Assembly (NCBI GenBank): GCA_003157895.1
Contig: PMKW01000002.1
Coordinates: 1 to 5,204, forward strand
Length of the DNA stretch: 5,204 nt
Direction of reading: 5' to 3'
Source of the DNA: Methanoregula sp.
GTDB lineage: Archaea; Halobacteriota; Methanomicrobia; Methanomicrobiales; Methanospirillaceae
The notes under the pieces were generated by a model that searched no databases, was not told the origin of the DNA, and saw nothing but the letters and a program-made list of their open reading frames with translations. This document shows, piece after piece, positions 1 through 5,204 of the stretch (position 1 is its first letter; each line of letters opens with the position of its first letter). The position numbers and the translations under genes were made by a program.

Positions 1-1376
1 CCTGGCTCGCCGTTCTCAGTAATCGTGATGCCGGTGATGGAAAGGATCTCGCGGGAAAGGTAGAGGCCGAGACCGGTATGCCTGCCGAATCCTTTCGTGA
101 ATAACTGCTTTTTATCCTCTGCACTGATACCATTTCCATCATCTTCAACAGTGATAACCAGCACCCCGTTCTCTTCGCGGCTCTTGACCCGGATTGAAGT
201 CATCCTTTCTCCGCCATAGGTGAGAGCATTGTCGATAAGATTGAAGAACACTTTCTCGAACAAGGGATCGGCAAATATTTCCGGGCCGGGATCTTCGCTA
301 TCAACCCGGATATTCCGCATCGGGAGATAGGTGATAACTTTTCTGATAACCGTGTTTACATCCTGCCACACGGGAGTATTTACCCCCAAATTCTCATAGT
401 CCTTGGTGAAACTGATCTGATGAACGATAGTCTCTGCGATCTTTTCCTCCTTTGCAATGTACTCGGACATGCGGACCGGATCATCAAGGGATTCTTTGGA
501 GAGATCCAGATATCCTTTGAGTACCTGGATCTGGTTCTTGATATCATGCCTGTTGATTGACGAGAGGAGATTCAGTTTCCTGACCGCGAGGGCAAGCGCA
601 CTTTCGACCTGTTTCCGTGCCGTGATATCCCGGACATTGCACTGGATGATCTTGTGACTGTTCACCGTGTAGACATGGCTGATGAACTCGACGTCTATAC
701 TCCGCCCATCTTTTGTCTCCAGCGGGAGATATTCGTACCGGATATACCCCTTTTTTTTCAATTCAGTGAATGCATTCTGGGCGAGGTTTTTATCCTTGAT
801 GAATCCGAGTTCCCAGAGATATTTCCCTACGAAATATGAGAGTGGGTATCCCAGGAGATCAAGAATAAATTTGTTTGCATCGACAACCTCACCGGTCTCC
901 CCGTTAAGGATCAGGATTGCATCCCGTGCATTTTCAAAGAGGCGGCGGTACTTCTCTTCGCTCTTCTTCAGTGCCTCTTCTGCCAGCTGTTTCTCCCTGA
1001 CCAGCACCTGTCGTTCGATGCAGTCCTGAACTTTTGCGAACAACTCGTCATTATTGACAGGTTTGACCAGGAATCCCGATGCCCCTGCATTCAGGGACTG
1101 AACAGAATTTTCCACTGAGGCAAAGCCGGTAACCATAATGACTGTCATGTCGGGATTGATATGCTTTAACAGGGCAACCAGTCCGATACCGTCAGTGTCG
1201 GGCAGGTTAATATCGACAAGAGAAACACTGATTATTCTGCCTTGTGCCTTTTCCAGCGCCTCTTTCCCCGTTCCGGCAGATTCGACTTCGTAACCTTTCT
1301 TTTTCAGGATAAGTGAAAGGGATTTCCTCTGGCACTCCTCATCGTCTACGACCAGGATGCAGGCTTTTTCGTGCAT
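1..1376 (-). CDS. REC-PAS hybrid histidine kinase, C-terminus cut by window edge
   Basis: The frame is open without a stop from an ATG at 1376 to base 1 (458 codons plus two bases). A receiver domain covers residues about 4-120, with the acidic pair D11/D12, phospho-acceptor D55, T83 and K105. A short helical linker leads into a PAS domain at about 141-253 that ends in the usual RDIT motif. The transmitter follows. Its histidine box is RHDIKNQ with H277, and its ATPase has an N box around N379-N383, a G1 box EDDGNGI at 411-417 and a G2 box GLGLYL at 435-440. All catalytic boxes are present, so it should be an active cytoplasmic kinase; probably only the last ten to twenty residues are missing. 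The N-terminal receiver implies that another kinase, perhaps that of the first gene, controls it. The HDxxNQ box differs from the HELRNPL box of that kinase. No Shine-Dalgarno lies close to the ATG. An in-frame TTG at 1394 is an alternative start, but the ATG aligns exactly with the start of the paralogous receiver at 3039. Confidence 0.93.
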   Translation of the reverse strand, partial: MHEKACILVVDDEECQRKSLSLILKKKGYEVESAGTGKEALEKAQGRIISVSLVDINLPDTDGIGLVALLKHINPDMTVIMVTGFASVENSVQSLNAGASGFLVKPVNNDELFAKVQDCIERQVLVREKQLAEEALKKSEEKYRRLFENARDAILILNGETGEVVDANKFILDLLGYPLSYFVGKYLWELGFIKDKNLAQNAFTELKKKGYIRYEYLPLETKDGRSIDVEFISHVYTVNSHKIIQCNVRDITARKQVESALALAVRKLNLLSSINRHDIKNQIQVLKGYLDLSKESLDDPVRMSEYIAKEEKIAETIVHQISFTKDYENLGVNTPVWQDVNTVIRKVITYLPMRNIRVDSEDPGPEIFADPLFEKVFFNLIDNALTYGGERMTSIRVKSREENGVLVITVEDDGNGISAEDKKQLFTKGFGRHTGLGLYLSREILSITGITITENGEP

Positions 1377-1396
1377 ATCAGTTACATGTTTCAATA

Positions 1397-1423
1397 GTAT
1401 CCCTTTGACTATGACAGGGATAC
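1397..1423 (-). promoter_or_regulatory. Inverted repeat (possible RNA hairpin) over a stop codon
   Basis: GTATCCCT at 1397-1404 is the exact reverse complement of AGGGATAC at 1416-1423, with an 11-base loop. The loop contains the TAG stop (1409-1411) of the 195-residue receiver gene. In the minus-strand transcript the 3' arm holds AAGGGAT, the only purine-rich stretch upstream of the next gene. The hairpin might therefore couple translation of that gene to ribosomes finishing the previous one, or mark an RNA processing site. No T-run follows, so a terminator is unlikely. The repeat is seen directly; the function is inferred, and an 8-bp repeat can arise by chance. Confidence 0.35.
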
Positions 1424-1996
1424 ACCCAGCTCGGCAAACAATTTCTCTATCTCTCGCAATCGTTCTTGATCTTTAGCAAGATCCCAATGTATCGTGAAAC
1501 CCTGAAGGGCCAGGCTGGCGGATATCCTCTGGTTCAGTATGACCCGATGGTTAACAATGAGATATTCTTCGATGATTACAGGATCAATTCCTTTATTCCT
1601 CGCTGCTTCTGCATCCCTCTGCACTTTGTTATGAGCATCAATTACCTGCCCCGATAACAAGATAATTTTGCTTTTGGATAGCGGTTTTACAAGGTAATTT
1701 TCAAAAAGCATCCCATTAGACTCGAACTCTTTTTGCGACAATGCCTTTCCGGTAAGCATTGCAACCGGGATCTTCGCCCACCGGAGATTTTCTTTTACGT
1801 GGCGCAGGGTTTCCCATCCATCCATGGGCTCCATCATGACATCCAGAAGAATCAGGTCCGGGCAGTCGTGCTCCAGGAGTTTCAGACATTCCCTGCCACC
1901 TGGAGCTGTGAGGACGTTCCATCCCTCCTCCTGGAAGAATAAGGAAAAGATCTCAATGAGACTTTCATTATCATCAACAAGAAGAACCGTTCTCAT
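1409..1996 (-). CDS. Response regulator: receiver with helical C-terminal extension
   Basis: The 195-residue protein opens with a complete receiver domain (about 1-117). The acidic pair is D8/D9, the phospho-acceptor D52 lies in LLDVMMEPMDGW, and T82 and K104 (LVKPL) complete the switch. The VMMEPMDGW form of the Asp loop is distinctive; I associate it from memory with methanogen receivers. Residues about 118-195 are charged and predicted helical by eye (VIDAHNKVQRDAEAARNKG, then DPVIIEEYLIVNHRVILNQ, then a final amphipathic stretch). I recognise no helix-turn-helix, enzyme or HPt signature there, so output is probably by protein contact. The ATG at 1996 overlaps the previous stop as ATGA and has a well placed AGAGGT upstream, which fixes the start. 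It is the fourth gene of the cluster, and a 32-base gap separates it from the following kinase. Confidence 0.93.
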   Translation of the reverse strand: MRTVLLVDDNESLIEIFSLFFQEEGWNVLTAPGGRECLKLLEHDCPDLILLDVMMEPMDGWETLRHVKENLRWAKIPVAMLTGKALSQKEFESNGMLFENYLVKPLSKSKIILLSGQVIDAHNKVQRDAEAARNKGIDPVIIEEYLIVNHRVILNQRISASLALQGFTIHWDLAKDQERLREIEKLFAELGVSLS

Positions 1997-3039
1997 AATC
2001 CGGACCTCTGAATAAAATCATAGTGTTTTCTTAAAAATTCACGTACCTTTTCTGAATTCATATACTGGCGATCAAGCGTGGTGATAAGTGCATCAATCTT
2101 GTATACCTGTTCGCAAATCTTGGTGTTTGTTTTACTCGCATGCTCGCTATCCAGAAGTGCGATTATCACCGCCAACGGGTTTCTGATCTGATCATTGAAT
2201 AAAGCCATTTGTACGAGATCATTCTCGATCTGGACAAGGGAATTACGTATTTGTTCATCAGTTCTTTTCCGTTCAGTAATATCGCGCACTACAGAAAGGA
2301 CCATCTTTTTTCCCATGAGGGTGATGACATGAGCATTGATCTCGACCGGGACAACAGTCCCGTCTTTTCTTATATGCTCGGTCTCAAACACGGCATTCCC
2401 CCCAGTTACCAGTTCTTCCTGAATTTTATCGATCGGCCGGCTATGGTAATCCCCCGTGAAATCCAGCGGGGTGTGGTGCAACATCTCATCCCTCGCGTAC
2501 TGCAGCATCTGGCAGGCAATGTCATTCACATCGATAAATGTGCCCAGATTTCCGTCTTTGCCGATTTCATGCAGATGAATTGCATCATTTACATTATTGA
2601 ATATCCCACGGAATTTCTCCTCACTCTCCCGAATTGCCTCTTCCGCCTGCCGGACCTCGGTAACAAGATGCTGCTGGTCAAAGGTAGTTTTTATCATGGC
2701 GAGCATGCCATCCAGATCAATGGGTTTTGTGATATAGCCGGATGCACCTGCGGTAAGTGACTGAACAGCATTTTCTACCGATGCAAAACCGGTGATCATG
2801 ATAACTGACATGTCCGGGTTTGTTTTTTTCAGCGGTGCAAGTAACTGGATACCCTCGATATCCGGTAATTTGATATCAAGCAGGGTAAGATTGATTGCCC
2901 TGCCTTCCGCTATCGCGAGTGCCTCTTTACCGGTCTCTGCCTGCTCTGTTTCAAAGCCTTTTCTTTTCAGGAGAAGGGCAAGGCTCTTTCTTGTGCCTTC
3001 ATCGTCGTCTACAACCAGGATGCAGTCTTTTTCTGTCAC
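1993..3039 (-). CDS. REC-PAS protein with degenerate, ATPase-less DHp-like tail
   Basis: This protein has 348 residues. The receiver spans about 4-122, with D11/D12, D55, T83 and K105. A coiled linker at about 123-140 precedes a PAS domain at about 141-257 ending in VRDITERKR. The tail (about 262-348) looks like the first helix of a HisKA dimerisation domain: FNDQIRNPLAV at 281-291 matches the HELRNPL pattern, but Asp283 occupies the phospho-accepting His position. No HATPase domain follows before the stop, so it should not autophosphorylate. It may act as a receiver-controlled dimerisation partner or scaffold. From memory, similar tails ending in KVREFLRKHY recur in methanogens, which favours a real family over recent truncation. 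The start is GTG at 3039, overlapping the previous stop as GTGA; no clear Shine-Dalgarno precedes it, so translation is probably coupled. The receiver is about two thirds identical to that of the kinase at 1-1376. Confidence 0.92.
   Translation of the reverse strand: MTEKDCILVVDDDEGTRKSLALLLKRKGFETEQAETGKEALAIAEGRAINLTLLDIKLPDIEGIQLLAPLKKTNPDMSVIMITGFASVENAVQSLTAGASGYITKPIDLDGMLAMIKTTFDQQHLVTEVRQAEEAIRESEEKFRGIFNNVNDAIHLHEIGKDGNLGTFIDVNDIACQMLQYARDEMLHHTPLDFTGDYHSRPIDKIQEELVTGGNAVFETEHIRKDGTVVPVEINAHVITLMGKKMVLSVVRDITERKRTDEQIRNSLVQIENDLVQMALFNDQIRNPLAVIIALLDSEHASKTNTKICEQVYKIDALITTLDRQYMNSEKVREFLRKHYDFIQRSGL
2004..2009 (-). promoter_or_regulatory. Ribosome binding site AGAGGT
   Basis: AGAGGT on the minus strand lies 7 bases before the ATG at 1996, inside the last codons of the REC-PAS gene. 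It supports that ATG as the start of the 195-residue receiver despite the 4-base overlap. Confidence 0.6.
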
Positions 3040-3806
3040 GGCAGGTCCGGTCCAGCACGGGCGTTCTGTTTCTTCTTCGCAATCTCATCCACAATTTTTA
3101 AGAGGGACTCCATATCGAACGGCTTATAGAGTACTGAATACGCGGACTCTTTCGTTGCGCAGTCAATCAAGTCGGACATCTCCTGCCGGTAGGCCGTGAT
3201 AATCACCGCAATCACATCGGGATGGATCTTTTTGATGGCAAGATACGTCTGGAGGCCATTGATCACAGGCAATTTCATATCGATAAAAATAATCTCGTAC
3301 AATTTTTCTTTTGCCATTTGCAGGGCCTGCTCCCCGGTTGAGGCAATGCCGACCCGGTGACCTTTATTTTCCAGAATAACCTGCAGCGAGGAGGATGTAC
3401 CGGGGTCATCGTCTACCACCAGGATGAGCATCCCCTCGTTTTTCTTTTTAACATTTTCAATTGCTGCAATGGTTTTTTCAATATCCAGGGGTTTGTAGAT
3501 GATACCGTACGCCCCCTCGCGCAATGCTTTCTGGATCAGGTCTTCCACGGCATAGGCCGTCATCATCATCACGACGGCATCCGGCCGGATAGCCCGGATC
3601 TTTTCAAAGGTCTCGACCCCATCCATCACCGGCATTTTGATGTCCATGAAGATGATGTCAAACGGCTGAAAACGCACTTTCTCGATCGCATCCGCACCGT
3701 TAAGGGATACTGCAACATCATACCCCTTCCGTTTCAGCACAAGGGACATGGTCTTATTCATGCTCTCATCGTCATCAACAATCAGGATTCGGGCTGGTAC
3801 GGTCAT
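3036..3806 (-). CDS. Tandem two-receiver response regulator (REC-REC)
   Basis: The protein has 256 residues in two consecutive CheY-like receivers and nothing else. REC1 (about 5-118) has D11/D12, phospho-acceptor D55 in FMDIKMP, T83 and K105. REC2 (about 127-243) has D132/D133, D176 in FIDMKLP, T204 and K228. Both keep every residue needed for phosphorylation. Both share TAY after the switch Thr and YKP around the switch Lys, which suggests an internal duplication. REC2 reads KESAY where most receivers have an EGA-type motif. The linker at about 119-126 is short and lysine-rich (KKKNEG). With no effector, the protein probably acts as a phosphate shuttle or sink, or as a protein-binding switch, between the kinase encoded immediately upstream and the downstream receivers. 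The ATG at 3806 lies 1 base after the kinase stop and has a strong Shine-Dalgarno. Its TGA overlaps the next gene's GTG start. Confidence 0.95.
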   Translation of the reverse strand: MTVPARILIVDDDESMNKTMSLVLKRKGYDVAVSLNGADAIEKVRFQPFDIIFMDIKMPVMDGVETFEKIRAIRPDAVVMMMTAYAVEDLIQKALREGAYGIIYKPLDIEKTIAAIENVKKKNEGMLILVVDDDPGTSSSLQVILENKGHRVGIASTGEQALQMAKEKLYEIIFIDMKLPVINGLQTYLAIKKIHPDVIAVIITAYRQEMSDLIDCATKESAYSVLYKPFDMESLLKIVDEIAKKKQNARAGPDLP

Positions 3807-3807
3807 T

Positions 3808-5204
3808 TCATACCTCCTTGGCGACCCCCATCGGCAGGTTCACGGTAACGGTGGTCCCCTTTCCGGCCTTGCTCCGGACATCAATGTGACCTCCATGCAG
3901 CTCAACAATGTTTTTGCTGACTACCATACCAAGACCGATCCCTTTTATTTTTGTGGTAAAGAGCGGTTCGAAGAGTTTTTTCATATTTTCTGCTGAAATG
4001 CCCTCACCAGTATCCGTAAAAGAGATTGATACCCATTCGGGATCAGGCTGTTTTGAGGTAATGGTCAGACTCCCACCCCCCGGCATGGCCTGGAATGCAT
4101 TGCTGATGATGTTATTAAACACCTGCAGGAGTTTATCCTGATCAGCCAGGATTCTGGGTAGTGTTTCATCGAGGTTATTGATGACGGTAACATGATCCGG
4201 AATCGGGTTGCGTTTAAGAGCTTCATTGACGGCTGTGGTGAATACTTCCTTTGTCAACGTCAGGGTTTTGGGTCGTGCGAAGTCAAGAAGGCTGCTGATG
4301 ATATCCTCCGACCGGGCAACCTCTTTATTGATGAGCTTGATCATCTCCTTCACATCAGGGTCTGGCTTTTCCAGCGCCATATCAAGGAAATAGGCGGCGT
4401 TCTTGATCGCTCCCAGCGGGTTTCTCAGTTCATGACCGACTCCCCCGGCAAGTTTTCCCAGTATCGCCAGTTTTTCTTTTTTCACCAACTGGTCCTGCAC
4501 ATCCCGCAGCTCGCGGGTGCGTTCACTGACTGTCTGTTCAAGTTTTTCGGAGTGCCTCTTCAGTTCCGCTTCCATCTGTTTACGTTCGGTGATATCCTGA
4601 CCCTGCGCAATCGTTGAGATGATGTCACCTGCAGGGTTGTGGATAGCTGCCGAGTTCCAGAGGACCGTATAGGTCTTTCCCGAAGTGTGCAGGATCGGTA
4701 TCTCGACGACTTCCCAGTGCTCCCCGGCAGCAGTTTGCCGAATCTTCGTCAGTGATTCCTCTTTCGTTGCCTCCGGGAACAGGATTTCGAGATCTTTACC
4801 GATAACTTCCTCCTGTGATCTCCCTGTCAGGTTCTCGAAGGCATGGTTGAACCGGGTGATCCGGAATTTCTTGTCCCAGACGATGATCGGTGCATTGGCA
4901 TAATCGATCAGGTTTTCAAGATAGTCCCGGGTTTCCCGGAGTCTTTCTTCCGCCTTTTTGCGTTCGGTGATGTCACGGATATTGCACTGCATCACTTCCG
5001 TGTCGTCCACCTCATAGACGAAGCTCACAAACTCCGCGTAGATCCGCCGGCCATCGGCGGTTTCCAGCGGCAGATTTTCAAAGCGGATGTATTTCTTTTC
5101 CTGCAATTTCTTGAAATTATCTTTGCTGGCCGCGATATCATTAAAGACCCCGATCTCCCAGAGTATCTTTCCCAGGAATTGTTCATGGGTGAATCCCAGC
5201 AACT
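3808..5204 (-). CDS. PAS-PAS sensor histidine kinase, N-terminus cut by window edge
   Basis: The reading frame enters from the right edge. The TTG at 5202 is an internal Leu codon within a PAS fold, not a start. Counting from that codon, the visible 464 residues hold a partial PAS (about 1-82, ending CNIRDITERKK), a second PAS (about 92-206, ending GQDITERKQ) and a coiled-coil segment (about 207-245, with SERTRELRDVQDQL). The HisKA domain follows with H257 in GHELRNPLGAI. The HATPase has an N box around N364-N368, G1 DTGEGI at 397-402, an F box FEPLFTTK and G2 GIGLGM at 421-426. All boxes are intact, so it should be an active, cytoplasmic, class I-type kinase. No membrane segment is visible, but more domains may lie beyond the edge. 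The last codons (AAG GAG GTA TGA) also form the Shine-Dalgarno of the two-receiver gene, its likely first phosphotransfer partner. Confidence 0.95.
   Translation of the reverse strand, partial: LLGFTHEQFLGKILWEIGVFNDIAASKDNFKKLQEKKYIRFENLPLETADGRRIYAEFVSFVYEVDDTEVMQCNIRDITERKKAEERLRETRDYLENLIDYANAPIIVWDKKFRITRFNHAFENLTGRSQEEVIGKDLEILFPEATKEESLTKIRQTAAGEHWEVVEIPILHTSGKTYTVLWNSAAIHNPAGDIISTIAQGQDITERKQMEAELKRHSEKLEQTVSERTRELRDVQDQLVKKEKLAILGKLAGGVGHELRNPLGAIKNAAYFLDMALEKPDPDVKEMIKLINKEVARSEDIISSLLDFARPKTLTLTKEVFTTAVNEALKRNPIPDHVTVINNLDETLPRILADQDKLLQVFNNIISNAFQAMPGGGSLTITSKQPDPEWVSISFTDTGEGISAENMKKLFEPLFTTKIKGIGLGMVVSKNIVELHGGHIDVRSKAGKGTTVTVNLPMGVAKEV
3812..3819 (-). promoter_or_regulatory. 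Strong ribosome binding site AAGGAGGT
   Basis: AAGGAGGT on the minus strand lies 5 bases before the ATG at 3806. It is embedded in the final Lys-Glu-Val codons of the upstream kinase. It is the best Shine-Dalgarno in the window, fixes the start of the two-receiver gene and suggests that protein is made in quantity relative to its neighbours. Confidence 0.8.

Noticed and set aside
747..758. A8G4 run on the coding strand, including an in-frame A AAA AAG heptamer like a -1 slippery site
   Set aside because: The run encodes Lys residues in the PAS domain, the paralogous PAS in the other kinase lacks it, and the zero frame continues through a complete kinase, so programmed slippage is not supported. 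It is still a likely place for sequencing error.
682..1029. 115-codon plus-strand open frame at the left
   Set aside because: It is antisense to the PAS region of the REC-PAS kinase; the Ser/Arg/Phe-rich product has no domain character.
1377..1408. Possible promoter in the 32-base gap before the REC-PAS kinase
   Set aside because: I see no convincing archaeal TATA box or BRE in the gap; a promoter further upstream inside the receiver gene cannot be excluded by eye.
2209..2760. 183-codon plus-strand open frame opposite the REC-PAS gene
   Set aside because: It lies wholly antisense to a convincing REC-PAS coding sequence, has no ribosome site I can support and no recognisable domain; it is a shadow of the real gene.
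3357..3848. 163-codon plus-strand open frame opposite the two-receiver gene
   Set aside because: The composition (many His and Phe) is typical of antisense translation of receiver genes; the minus strand carries intact catalytic motifs in two domains.
5044..5060. CCGCCG/CGGCGG inverted repeat with a 5-base loop
   Set aside because: It lies inside PAS coding sequence and encodes the conserved Asp-Gly-Arg-Arg stretch; GC-rich Arg/Gly codons produce such repeats by chance.
5200..5202. TTG as start codon of the right-hand kinase
   Set aside because: The residues after it begin in the middle of a PAS domain and the frame is still open at the window edge, so the true start lies outside the window.

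Overview
The window is almost wall-to-wall minus-strand coding sequence for soluble phosphorelay proteins. Transcription runs right to left. No member has a DNA-binding or other recognisable effector domain, a signal peptide or a membrane segment. The domain vocabulary is PAS-rich cytoplasmic kinases, stand-alone receivers, a REC-PAS protein ending in an FNDQIRNPLAV segment, and a kinase with a RHDIKNQ histidine box. From memory this resembles methanogenic archaea of the Methanomicrobiales (Methanoregula and relatives), where such genes are strongly expanded. That placement is an inference from protein style, not from a marker gene.

Layout in transcription order: (1) 5204-3808, a PAS-PAS-HisKA-HATPase histidine kinase whose N-terminus lies beyond the right edge. 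(2) 3806-3036, a tandem two-receiver protein. (3) 3039-1993, a REC-PAS protein with a degenerate DHp-like tail in which the phospho-accepting His is replaced by Asp and no ATPase domain follows. (4) 1996-1409, a receiver with an uncharacterised helical C-terminal extension. (5) 1376-1, a REC-PAS-histidine kinase that stays open to the left edge and lacks only its last residues.

The first four genes are tightly coupled: a 1-nt gap after gene 1, a GTGA overlap between genes 2 and 3, and an ATGA overlap between genes 3 and 4. The only real gap is 32 nt, between genes 4 and 5. An 8-bp perfect inverted repeat straddles the gene 4 stop codon there. No promoter, terminator, RNA gene, mobile element or CRISPR array is visible, and no stretch over 300 bases lacks a gene.

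Together the genes encode five receiver domains, all with intact Asp/Thr/Lys signatures, four PAS domains (one partial) and two complete kinase cores of different histidine-box type. A plausible model is a multi-step relay: PAS-sensed cytoplasmic cues enter through both kinases, phosphate moves among several receivers, and output is by protein-protein contact or through genes outside the window. The receivers of genes 3 and 5 are close paralogues, and the PAS domains of genes 1 and 5 are also paralogous, so the cluster probably grew by duplication and domain shuffling.
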